Assembly: GCA_029844215.1 (NCBI GenBank)
Contig: CM056732.1
Location: 16,890,001-16,954,000 of the forward strand
DNA: 64,000 nt
From: Przewalskia tangutica
Lineage: Eukaryota; Streptophyta; Magnoliopsida; Solanales; Solanaceae
Direction of reading: 5' to 3'
Shown here: positions 1 to 10,551 of the stretch, piece by piece
Layout: each line of letters begins with the position of its first letter
Position numbering within the stretch: the first letter of the stretch is position 1
Notes under the pieces: model-generated
Databases searched by the model: none
What the model was told of the DNA's origin: nothing
What the model saw: the letters and a program-made list of their open reading frames with translations, nothing else
Position numbers and translations under genes: made by a program

Positions 1-792
1 ACAACCAAAATAACAACAAGATAGACTTCATGGTTCCTAGCACCATATCTTTCAACTACAAGTCAATGCTCATATCAAAGTTACTCAAGAACTATCCAAG
101 ATTCATAGAAACTCTTTCATAGAGTTTTAGCTCAATCGTCACAAGTTTCTTTTATCCATAATTCTCAACAAGGCTATGAGAAGCTTAAAATTATCAAAAA
201 CATCAATAACTCACCTTAACTCGGCCAAGAAAGCTTGCAACATGAACTTCTTTCCAGCCACTAAGAGGATCCTTCATTCCTTCTTACTCCTATGAAGATT
301 TTCAAGCTTTGTAGTGATTATCTATGGATGATTGAATTGGTGTGGGATGTCTCGTTGATGACCTAAGAACCCTAAGGAGGTCTTTGAGAGTGTTTGGGAA
401 ATGTTTGGGTCGAAGTAGAAGTGAAATGAAGAAGCCACCATTTATAGGCTTTATATAGAACTCCACTGCCTCTGATGTGCGGCTGGTTCTGCATTGCAGA
501 ACCCCTTCTGCTGGCGCATAACCCAATGCATATTAGGGCAGTGGGGTGAGGAGAATGAGGGTCTGATCCGCGAAGCGGATCGGTTTCTGTGGGGTGGAAT
601 GTTTAACGTATCACCTAATTTTCGTTAAATTTTGTCGAAATGTACTTTATTTAATTCAATTGACTTTCAACCTTCCGTATACCTCCGTAACACTAATATA
701 AGTCATACATGACCATCTGGAAGGTCTTGGATTGCCGAAGCTCAAATAGGCTAACTATACGTTCTATCGTATCAAGAATTGCGGGTGTAACA
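1..792 (-). mobile_element. LTR remnant of a gypsy-like retrotransposon, cut by the window edge
   Basis: The block ends at 783-792 with GGGTGTAACA. Read on the minus strand it therefore starts TGTTACACCC, a common start of plant gypsy LTRs. A minus-strand TATA-like box (CTATATAAAG) lies at 449-458, where an LTR promoter would be. No coding potential is credible here; the 74-residue minus-strand frame at 302-526 matches nothing I know. The other LTR end lies outside the window, so length and family are open. The element type is an inference from the terminus and TATA box. Confidence 0.45.
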
Positions 793-1096
793 CAATCGAC
801 CACCAAAAGTTAAAAGCTTCTTGTAAGAAATTGAAATTATCTGAAATACCAATCAATGCCCCGAAGTGTTTCCAAGCAGCAAGGGCTAAAGTGTCATTAA
901 CAAATAAGTGAAAAGTGTTTTCAGGTACAGGGATTCTGCAACAACGGCACTTAAGGTTGCTCCTGATGTCAATTTTTTGAATGTTGTCTCTGTTGGAATC
1001 TTTCTGAGAAGAATTCTCCAAGAAACAAAGGACATTTTGAAAGCTATAGCTTTGAAAGGCATAGCTATATAGTATTTTTTTTATTTTTAAACTCAA
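793..1096 (-). pseudogene. LINE (non-LTR retrotransposon) fragment: zinc-binding region downstream of the reverse transcriptase
   Basis: The minus-strand frame contains CRCCRIPVPENTFHLFVND followed by a Trp-containing stretch (LAAWKHFGALIGI). This fits the CxxC...HLF...C/A..W spacing of the zf-RVT domain that follows reverse transcriptase in plant LINEs and in their domesticated copies. Only about 100 residues survive and no RT core is visible, so it is a truncated fossil. It abuts the LTR terminus at 792, so the LTR element probably inserted into, or rearranged next to, a LINE copy. The assignment rests on motif recognition alone. Confidence 0.6.
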
Positions 1097-1849
1097 TTGT
1101 ATTTTAAGGCTTTGTTAGGGATATTTTAGGCATCGTAACTATTATTTAGCCCTAGTATCGATAACCCTCTTTATACTTTTAGTAGCTTTAATGTTTTGAC
1201 GTTATATCGATGAAACTCTTCCGAGAGTATTGTAAGGATGAATGCCTTTGTAATTGGTTGAGACTTTGTTAAGGCAGCTTGTAAGAGGAAATCCTTACCC
1301 TTGAGGGTTAGTTCCTATAGATTAGGTTTATTTAAGTTTTAATTGAGTGGATATTTGTATTCTTTCAATTCCTGTAATTGCATCTTCTCTAAATTCTATC
1401 TATAATTACTTACTTTAGATTCAGCTGCGGATCTGCATTCACATTAGCGATGTCCTTAATGGTGTGAGATTTTTTTAGATAAAAATTATGCGGATTTGAC
1501 ACACAACGAAAAATATCATACCGATTTAGTCCAACATAATAAAGAAATCCAAATTTGGAAGTAAGACCACTAACTTTTTGTATTCAAATATTTAATAGAC
1601 TCAAATGGAGAAAGTCATAGATAATTCAAAAGGATAAATGCTTTGACAGACATTAAATCTTTTTCGGTACATATAAAGATTTTCAAAAGTCATCTGAGTG
1701 AAACATACCCTCAGCTTTACACATAGAACTAAATTAGTAATACCATTTTGATAATTCTCAAAAGTGATTAGGTTCCAGTACATATGAAAGAGATTTGGAC
1801 TGAAAAGTTTGCATCCCTTTGGTGTTTTGCAACAGTTGGTGCATGATAC
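1097..1849. other. Non-coding spacer, no gene recognised
   Basis: AT-rich sequence. The stretch 1110-1440 reads like an old LTR or TRIM relic (a run of thymine-rich blocks, then a CTTTCAATTCCTGTAATT tail), but I could not find paired ends. A minus-strand frame at 1601-1981 overlaps the LysM fragment on the other strand and looks fortuitous. Confidence 0.4.
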
Positions 1850-2065
1850 ATGAAGCTTCTTATCTCCCGAAGCTTCAAGGGAACAAATATTGAAAATCCT
1901 GACTGTCACGGCATTTATGCAGCAGAAGCTGGCGACACTTGTGAAAGTCTTGTCAAGATTTTTAATCTGAAAGCCGAACACTTCAGTAGCATTAATCCAA
2001 ACCTTAACTGCAGCAAAAAAATTGTGGGGGAATGGCTCTGTGTCAATGGAACCGTGTCTAATTAA
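1850..2065 (+). pseudogene. LysM-domain protein fragment (small plant LysM type), 71 aa
   Basis: From about residue 19 the product reads CHGIYAAEAGDTCESL, then FNLKAEHFSSINPNLNC and GEWLCVNG. This is one LysM domain of the type in small secreted plant LysM proteins, which usually read C..vY.v.sGDTC....F.lt...f..INPNLNC...fvGQWLCv.G. LysM modules bind N-acetylglucosamine polymers such as chitin. The Cys pattern and GDTC and INPNLNC motifs are intact, and the stop at 2063-2065 is where the family ends. What is missing is the N-terminal signal peptide: the first 18 residues (MKLLISRSFKGTNIENPD) are not a secretion signal. Either an upstream exon exists that I cannot identify, or this is a truncated copy. 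It lies between a LINE fragment and a copia LTR, so a broken gene is more likely than a working one. Confidence 0.6.
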
Positions 2066-2458
2066 ATCCCAGTTATTAGCTAATTACTGTAATGTTAATG
2101 TTATTTCTGTCCTTCTTTATGTATGGTTAAATTAAACCATGGTTTATCTTGTCGCAGTGTGATGTTTCCACCTTCGTAATGAAAATTTGATCCTCTGTTT
2201 TGTTATTTCTGTGGAGATATTATGTTGGTTATGGTTTATTCTGAACTCTGAATAGCAAGTCCATTTTGACTTGAAATACATGTTATTAAACGATTATCAA
2301 TCGATAAAAATTAAAAGGAGGCAGATTTAATATCCCGACAACGTAAATAATCAGAATTAAATAAATATAGTTAACAGTAACAATAATAAAACAATAATAC
2401 ATATGGAGATGTAAGATGTATGTGTTAAATATAAAAGAGGTATACCATGTATACCTAT
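2066..2458. other. 3' flank of the LysM fragment, no further gene
   Basis: AT-rich, with several near-consensus polyadenylation-type stretches, and nothing coding. It ends at the copia LTR start. Confidence 0.4.
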
Positions 2459-2682
2459 TGTTAGTGTCCTAATAGGTCTCGGTGTTGTACTTAATGCAGC
2501 CACGGTTTTTGTATATTATTTATATTGTATATTAATTAGTCTTGAAATCTTATCATAAGTGTATAATTAGTCTCCAAATAGAATAGAGTTTTAGATGTAG
2601 AATAGGAAAAGGATTTTCCTATATGTAACTTGTATATATACCCCTTTCATTAATGAGAATAATCAAGGGATTATTTTTTTCA
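2459..2682 (+). repeat. 5' LTR of the copia element (about 224 bp)
   Basis: Starts TGTTAGTGTCC and ends TTTTTCA, immediately followed by the primer-binding site. A TATA-like TGTATATATAC box lies near 2630-2640. The left border is inferred from the TG and a plausible copia LTR length; no second LTR is present to confirm it. Confidence 0.6.
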
Positions 2683-2694
2683 TGGTATCATAAG
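2683..2694 (+). other. Primer-binding site, initiator-tRNA-Met type, mutated
   Basis: TGGTATCATAAG departs at its last few positions from the plant copia consensus TGGTATCAGAGC, which is complementary to initiator tRNA-Met. It follows the LTR end CA directly. Confidence 0.7.
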
Positions 2695-2820
2695 TCTAGG
2701 TGATTTTCTCCTTGCTTCCGCATATCTCTCTCTCAAATCTCTCCCTCTCTCGGTTTCTCCCTAAAATCCGATACCCTCACCTAAATATTCCATTCTCCAA
2801 ATTTTCTTGTTCTATTCATA

Positions 2821-3506
2821 ATGACTGATAAGAACATGTTTCATCTTGCCCTCACGGTTTCTAACATCAAGAGCGTTCTTCCTATTATTCTTGACTACGA
2901 AAATGTTCAATATGAAACGTGGGCAGAGTTGTTCAAGATTCATGAAATGGCACATCAAGCACTCCATCACATAATCCCTCCGGCTCCTGACACGGAGGGT
3001 GTGCCACAAAAGAGGAGGATCCTAAATTAAGGATTACTCTTGACGCAAAGGTTCTCTAGTGGATTTATGTCACTATCTCCCTCGACCTCTTATAGACGAT
3101 TATGGAACCTAACTCTTCCGCTATGGAGGCTCGAAATAGATTGCGTGATATATTCCAGGATAACAATCATTCCCGCATTGTCACCCTTGAACAGGAATTT
3201 TCTCAACTCGCTATGGAGAATTTTCCGAACGTTTCATCTTATTGCAAACGACTCAAGGACTTGGCGAATCAACTTCACAATGTGGGTGTTCCGGTTAGCA
3301 ATAGTCATCTCGTTCAACAGATAGTTGAAGGCCTATCTGAGGCCTATAACGGTGTTGCTTCGATCCTTCGTCAAAGTAACCCTCTACCGGAATTCTATCA
3401 AGCTCGTTCCATGCTTACGTTGGAAGAAGTCGGTTTGGCTAAGAAGGCCGCTATCGGTACTAGCTCCGTCGTCATGATGACATCCTTCACAAATTCTCTG
3501 AGTTAA
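2821..3506 (+). pseudogene. copia gag polyprotein, frameshifted
   Basis: The first frame (2821-3030) holds the copia gag N-terminus, including YETWAELFKIHEMAHQAL, and runs into a stop. The homology continues with ITLDAKVLQWIYVTIS-like sequence in another frame around 3028-3095, then in the frame opening at 3102 with ARNRLRDIFQDNNHSR, CKRLKDLANQLHNVG and VEGLSEAYNGV (the UBN2 gag domain). So at least two frameshifts separate pieces of one ancestral gag. The tail at 3507-3720 is Gly/Asn-rich, as in this gag family, with no obvious CCHC knuckle. Gag would form the cytoplasmic virus-like particle; this copy cannot encode it whole. Confidence 0.8.
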
Positions 3507-3905
3507 GATGATAATTCGGGCCAAAACCGCACTCACGGCGGCAGCAAAAATAATCGTAAAAACAACGGGAAAAACGAGGGGCAAACGCGGCGGTTCCAGC
3601 AATGGGAACGGTGGCCAAAATAGTGGGGGCCGTCCCCACGGCAGTGGACCCCCGACCCGGCGGCCCAAAGATCGGTGGGCTCCGTGGCGATGGGCTCGCC
3701 CGGCGGCCCTGCATTTCTGATCTGATAACACACAGCGGCACCCGGCCCGATTCCGCCCAATAATAGTGGCCCGACTTCCGATTCGGCCAGTGGTTGAGGC
3801 GGCGGTGGTGTTTGGGCCTCATCCCATGCATGCATTCTCAGCTGTGGGCCCCACACCGACTCAAATCGACATTGAAGTCGCGATGCATACACTTAGATTA
3901 ACTCA

Positions 3906-4661
3906 ACCGGACCCGAATTGGTACATGGACACCGACGCCACTACCCACACGACATCCTATCAAGGTACTCTCTTGTCTTATTCCAATTGAGCAACCCTCG
4001 GGGTATAATTGTTTATAATGATAGTTCTATTCCAATTCACGGTTATGGTCATAAAACATTGTCTCCCTCATATCCACCCATTGTTTTAAAAAATGCTCTT
4101 CATGCCCCTAAATTGATTAAAAATTTGATGTTTGTTCGTCAATTCACCACTGATAATTGGGTTTCGGTTAATTTTGATCCTTTTGGGTTTTCTATGATGA
4201 ATTTCAAAACGGGGATTCCTCTCATGAGATGTGATAGTGGGGAAGATCTTTATCCTATCACACCCACGTCCAGTTTTTCGCGTCAACTCTTGCCATCTAC
4301 TTTTGCGGCTATTACTTCTCCCGTGTGGAATGCACGTCTCGGTCATCCAGGGTCATATGTTTTGTCCTCTTTAGTTAAAGATACTTTTATTTCTTGTAAG
4401 GATACGCGTAGTACTCCAAATTGTCAAGCTTGCTCTTTAGGAAAAATAATTAAGTTGTCATTTGTAGACTCTAATAATCATACTTCAATGTCATATGATA
4501 TTTTTCATAGTGATCTATGGACATCCCATGTTCTTAGTTCTTCGGGTCATCGATATTACGTTTTGTTTTTGGATGATTATTCTAAATTTTTATGGACGTT
4601 ACCAATAGCGAAAAAATCTCAAGTTTTTTCCATCTTCCTAAAATTTAGAGCATTTATTTGA
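3906..4661 (+). pseudogene. copia protease remnant, gag-pre-integrase and integrase N-terminal part
   Basis: The protease signature normally reading DTGA appears as MDTDATTH near 3924-3947, so the active-site Gly is replaced, and little more of a protease follows. Then come the gag-pre-integrase features (VLKNALHAPKLIKNLMFV; NARLGHPG...CQACSLGK, the H-C-C zinc-binding part) and the start of the integrase core (HSDLWTS, then [18 protein letters not shown]). The first two catalytic Asp positions of the DDE core are visible (HSDLW; QCDN in the next frame near 4695). The frame stops at 4659-4661. Confidence 0.8.
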
Positions 4662-5713
4662 ACCCAATTCGAACGGAAAATAAAAAATATTCAATGTGAT
4701 AATGACAAGGAATATGATAATGGGGTGTTTCGGGAATTTTGTGCTAATAATGCGATCAATTTTTGGTTTTCTTGTCCTCATACCTCTTCACAAAATGGTG
4801 TCTGTTCGTAAATTCACCACTGATAATTGAGTTTCGGTTAATTTTGATCCTTTTGGGTTTTCTGTGATGAATTTCAAAATGGGGATTCCTCTCATGAGAT
4901 GTGATAGTGGGGAAGATCGTTATCCTATCACACCCACATCCAATTTTTCGCGTCAAGTCTTGCCATCTACTTTTGCGGCTATTACTTCTCCCGTGTGGAA
5001 TGCACGTCTCGGTCATCCAGGGTCATATGTTTTGTCCTTTTTAGCTAAAAATAATTTTATTTCTTGTAAGGGTACGCGTAGTACTCCGAATTGTCAAGCT
5101 TGCTCTTTAGGAAAAAATGTTAAGTTTTCATTTGTAGACTCTAATAATCATACTTTAGGAAAAAATGTTAAGTTGTCATTTGTAGACTCTAATAATCATA
5201 CTTCAATGTCATTTGATATTATTCATAGTGATATATAGATGTCTCATGTTCTTAGTTCTTTGGGTCATCGATATTACGTTTTGTTTTTGGATGATTATTC
5301 AAAAAAATTATGGATGTTTCCAATAGCGAAAAAATCTCAAGTTTTTTCCATTTTCCTAAAATTTAGAGCATTTATTCGAACCTAATTCAAACGGAAAATA
5401 AAAAATATTCAATGTGATAATGGCAAGGAATATGATAATGGGTGTTTTGGGAATTTTGTGTTAATAATGCGATCAATTTTCGGTTTTCTTGTCCCCATAC
5501 CTCTTCACAAAATGGTGTATGTTCGTAAATTCACCACTGATAAATGGATTTCGGTTAATTTTGATCCTTTTGGGTTTCTGTGATGAATTTCAAAACGGGA
5601 ATTCCTCTCATGAGATGTGATAGTAGGGAAGATCTTTATCCTATCACACCCACGTTCAGTTTTTCGCATCAAGTCTTGCCATCTACTTTTGCGGGTATTA
5701 CTTCTCCCGTGTG
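4136..5713 (+). repeat. Tandem triplication of the pre-integrase/integrase segment (copies 1, 2 and start of 3)
   Basis: The segment beginning with the TTCACCACTGATAATTGG region near 4138 recurs near 4808 and 5526. Copy 1 to copy 2 is about 670 bp, copy 2 to copy 3 about 718 bp. The difference is a nested 48-bp duplication inside copy 2 (about 5105-5200, two runs of TTAGGAAAAAATGTTAAG). Each junction has the ACAAAATGGTGT end joined to a TGTTCGT start. Copy 3 continues after the gypsy insertion at 14366 and runs on into the single-copy downstream integrase, so the array is head-to-tail. Confidence 0.85.
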
Positions 5714-8700
5714 TGTCACGACCCGACCCGACGGGCAGCGACCCGGCGTCCTAATTGAACACCATTACTGACTTGTCACACTTAATCCAATCGACGCCAA
5801 GATCGGCAGCATAACGATTCATCTATAACATATCTCCAAAGTAGGCAAGCCGACAAGGCTATCTTACATAAGGGTGTACCTGTCTCCTATGGAGTCACAA
5901 CTAACCAACATGTCATAACAGGCTAGCCGACAAGGCTGCCACCAAATAGTATCACATGTACGCGGGAACACCTCAACACAGTATATAACATCATGACTTA
6001 CCAAAACAGGTTTTCATACGTTCAACCCACAACTGTCTACAGACCTCTATGAGTACAATAATGACATATGAACGAATGTAGGTCCAAGATTAAAGATCTG
6101 TACCAAACTGACTAAGATCCGAATCAATGGAGCCCTCCCAAACACCTGAGCGGAAACTCTAGACTGGCGGATCACCAACCTGAGACATGTACCTGCGGGC
6201 ATGAAACGCAGCCCCCCGAGAAAAGGGGGGTCAGTACGAAATAATGTACTGAGTATGTAAAACATGTAATACTGAAAGAATGATCATAAGTGGCCAATAG
6301 ATAACAAGAGGCATGTAAGATTATCAGATACCAATCTCAACTGTACCATGGAAGACAGAGAATCAACCGTGTCTTACCAAAATGAGAGTCGACTGCGCCT
6401 TATGAAATGAGAGTCAATGTACCTTATTAAATGAGAATCCAGTATACATTTCAAAAATGGGATCACCTGCGTCATTTTAAAAGGGGAATTCTACTGTACC
6501 TTTTCAAAGTATGAAAATCATGTCAAAATCAGGGACGTTCTCACATGATCTCCACTATACCATTTTCACAATAAGATTTATGTTGTAATCATGGACATTC
6601 TCACATGATCCAACTTACACAAGTTTCACAATAAGATTTATGTTGTAATCATGGACATTCTCACATGATCCAACTACACAATCTTCACAATAATCATGGA
6701 CATATTCACATGATTTCCATATAATATATAAGTCGTAATCATGGAAATTCTCACATGATTTCCATAATATTTTAAGTCTTAATCATGGACATTATCACAT
6801 GATTTCCGTATATTATATAAGTCTTAATCATGGACATTCTCACATGATTTCTGTATAATCCCCGGGTAGGTACATGCAACGTGTCCCGGCCCACCATGAG
6901 ACTCGGTGTAACAATGCAATCATATGACATTTTAAACCATCTTCTGACTTCTCATAAAGTCATTATAACAACTTTCATTTTAGAGAACTAAGGCACTACC
7001 ACATCTTTCTTTTAAAAAGAATCCTTTCATGTAATACACCCTAAGATACTAACACCCGTAGTATCAAGGCACTTCTGCTTTCAAAATCAAGTAACATACT
7101 TTTCAAATCAAGTAACATATACATATAAAATCATGTCACTCTCCTCCTTAAATCAAGTAATTTCTTTCATATACTATAATGAATCTGATTTACGATAACA
7201 GATCCTAATTGGCTAGTTAAACCATTACAAGCCGTTAGTAGTTTATATCTTTTATAACGATCTTATCAAATCAGTCGTGATCTAGAAATGTAAAATCATT
7301 TTGTCTTATCTTAGTTTCGATGCAGATGGAAGTCTAATCATTTCAATATAGTTGATTGTAGATACATTATTCATGTAATGCTGCAATGGCTTATTTTAAC
7401 ATATTTATTAAAAATATACCTTCTTATTTATTAAACCAGTTCCAGCGTTTAATACTTATTGATTACTTTGGATTTGCAGAGTCAAATTGGCTTCAGTGCT
7501 TACTAAAGACTCTCAGGAATACCAACCTCTTTTCTATGTGTCTTGATAAGGACTTAGGAATAACTTTAGACATGCTTTTAGCAAAGAATCAATAATATAA
7601 ATACTCTTTAACTTCTAAGAGTAGAATAACTTATGGAATAACATCACAGTTATCTTCATACGCAGAACATGTCAAAAGAAAGAAGGAGTTGTCTTAACAT
7701 ACCTTTTAGTCGAACTAGCCAACTCAATATCAAGATATGTCCCGTCTCGTACGTCAATCTATAATAAAGGGTAAAACGCCCGTTAATTCTACGATTTCTA
7801 GCGTAAGTTGTATCGAAAGACGACTTTCTTTTCTTTAGAAATTCGGGCAGCACTTTCTCTGTTTATGTGTGTATCCACAATTTACCAACAAGCCAACAAT
7901 ACCAATAACCAACCACTATTCCAAGGTGTAACCAAAACAATCTCAAATACTCCTTTTACGTCATAGTGTACATTCCTTCTCTTTTACACTTATACAATTC
8001 AACAACTTCAATAACCAAGGCGATTAAGTCCTATAGTTAGCATAGAACACCTTTTCCATTTTAATCCTTTTAGGACATGTATTAGTGATTACCATAATGT
8101 GTATGTATATGCATAACTCATATTCCGTCACCATAATTTCACCAAAACAACCCCTTAAATTACAATACAACATGTCCACTAATTTCCATACAAATTTGGC
8201 CAATAACATTACCAATTCCATATTTTTTTCTTAACTTCTTATAATACAATTCATGTTTCAATAATTCCTTATGAACACTATAACCTAATTATCAAGGTTT
8301 CTTCTTCAATTCCCACATGCAATTTGTGATAATGATAACAACACAACCATTGAACACAACAACTCCAAAATTGATAGAATTAGCTTCAAAATCGGTCCAA
8401 CACATTTCAACAATCACATGCATGTTTTAATTCTAATTTTTCCTTAATCTAATTTCATAGTTTAACACAAGTTTATTTCCTTAATCTATAACAACATGCA
8501 ACTACAAGTATAGCATAGAAAGAAGAATTTTCATACCTTAATTTAACTCCCAAAACAGTCCCGATTTTTAGCTACTGTTTTGTCAGCTGAACCTGTAACG
8601 TCCATAATTCTCTACTCAAATGTCCTATCGACGAGAAGTTTATTGCGTTGGAAACTAGACTTGACGAACTTCATCTTAGAATTTTGAAACACCTAAAAAA

Positions 8701-9504
8701 TCCTAATATACTAAGAGATGTACCCCTCCAAAGTTGACTAAAACTCTGTCAGCAAATCCCGATTTCTGCCCAAATTTTCCCTAATTTTTTGCTTCTAATT
8801 ATTTACTTCTTCAACTTCAATTCCACATGCAACCATTCAATAATGTTAACCCATATTTTATAAACATTTTTCCTTCAAAAACTTGTCTCAAACATCTATG
8901 TTTTTGAGCTTTAAGGTCACGGCCAGAGGGCTGATTTTGCTGCCCAGTTTTTTTCGATTTTTTCCCACAATTTGGGTGTTGTTTTTTTATTCCAAATTTT
9001 TGGTGAACAATGTAGTGTAAGGATGAGAAAGTAACTATAGTTTTGCTATGGGGAGGGAGCAAGAAATCGTTAGAGAGAGGGAGATGAGGGGAGTTAGAGA
9101 GATTTGTGTCTAAGTGTTGAAGACAAATGTGCTAGGGTAATATTAAAAAAATTCAGATTTCAAATAATACACTTTGGTCCCCCTACATGTTACACTTTTC
9201 CCCTCTAATTGTTTATTTAAACTAAATAAATTCCCCAAGTAATAAATCTTAGCTCTCATGTCCTTTAGTTCCCGAGAATTCCAATACGCCTCATTTTCTC
9301 GTTGACGTAACTTATATACATTACTAATCCATAACGGGATATGTAAATTTATATATATTCAACTATCATTAGAGAACTTTCCGACATCACACTTGTCGTT
9401 GCCTAAATTATTACGCATTAACATTTAAGAATATACTTAAATTCGAAAATTTGAATCTTAATCCTATGACGTTCTTAATTATCGTCTTAACTTCCGATGT
9501 GTCA
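5714..9504 (-). repeat. 3' LTR (in element orientation) of the deletion derivative, 3.79 kb
   Basis: Pairs with 10552-14365 along its whole length. It differs by point changes and a few indels: the partner has one extra repeat unit near 11480-11540, and this copy has about 40 extra bases near 7860-7900. It contains no credible gene; frames such as 7386-7595 recur in both LTRs and resemble no protein. The interior-side end mutated from TGTAACA to TGTCA. Confidence 0.85.
6535..6860. repeat. Tandem repeat in the LTR, ATCATGGACATTCTCACATG units
   Basis: About seven degenerate units of roughly 45-60 bp, each with the core ATCATGGACATTCTCACATG followed by a variable spacer (AAGATTTATGTTGTA or ATATATAAGTCTTA). 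It sits in the 3' third of the LTR as read on the minus strand and is shared with the partner LTR at 11390-11770. Confidence 0.85.
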
Positions 9505-10551
9505 CCTTTCCCCTTCGCAACATTCGTCCTCGAATGTTCATAATAAGTCTTATGCTATAGAAATTTCGGCAGAGTCCCCTTTATAACTATGTCTATCCAG
9601 CTATATTCAGCGAAGCCAACCGATGCCTCACTGGGCCACAATATACATCACATATACAATTCACCAATTTACTATAACCAAATAAGGAGTTGGATTAAAT
9701 TACCTGTAGCCCTAGAAAACAATTGAGTATACTTCTTCTAAGTACGAGGTAAGCCTGTAATGAGGTTCATATTGATCACTTCCCATTTAACTATCTTACT
9801 TACTAGCCTTAGCCTGTAACCTTTAAACTGAGGAAGGTACTTTAGCACATTTTGCTGCCATGAAAATATGAGTCTGCACATTTTATAGATAGTCATATTG
9901 ATCTCTTATATCACCCTGTGGATAGTCATCCGCTTACATACAACACAATATTTCCCCATAATCAAATCAAGCCCTGCAAGACCACATATCCATCCCTTCA
10001 AATAACTTCATTTCTTTTAACACTTGTTCACTCATTTCTTACTTGTCGTACTTTTCATTATTCCAACATATTCTAGTATACTTACGTAATCTCAGATATT
10101 GCTCCTGGTTCCAATCCCTGATGATACCATCCTTAAGTGATGAATTATTAACTTATTCTCCTATTTGGTAGGAAAAAGATTCTGAAGAGTTACCTTACCT
10201 GACGTTGACCTAGTATCTCCAAACCTGGTCATCATACTTCTATTCAAACTCTTTCACTTCTCTTATGGCTTGACGCACCAAGTCAAGTCCGAATAACTCT
10301 GATTTTCCCTTTCGAGCCACTGTCGCTGTCTTTTGAGACATAGCTGCAACCACAATAATTATTAGAAAGAGGGGGAAATTACCCTAACGACATAGCTCTA
10401 TTGCACGATCTATGAGATGAAAGAGTAGAAACCAATCCTAAATGTCCGGCAGCCTCCTGCGTATAAATATGGTGCACAACATACTCATACGCAAGACTCT
10501 ACTAGACACGGTCTGTAGACATTTCGAGGACTAACTGCTTTGATACCACTC
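9505..10551 (-). other. Residual interior of the deletion derivative, with polypurine tract and hairpin
   Basis: Non-coding. On the minus strand the polypurine tract GAAGGGGAAAGG (9505-9516) abuts the 3' LTR. Next to it is a perfect 8-bp hairpin, AACATTCG-TCCT-CGAATGTT (9519-9538), also present in the related element at 55758-55777. The rest matches the PPT-side interior (from 9540) and the PBS-side leader of that element. All coding sequence is missing. Confidence 0.75.
10537..10548 (-). other. Primer-binding site, initiator-tRNA-Met type
   Basis: The minus strand reads TGGTATCAAAGC, one base from TGGTATCAGAGC, a few bases inside the 5' LTR end GGTCGTGACA. It fixes the element's orientation as minus. 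Confidence 0.85.
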
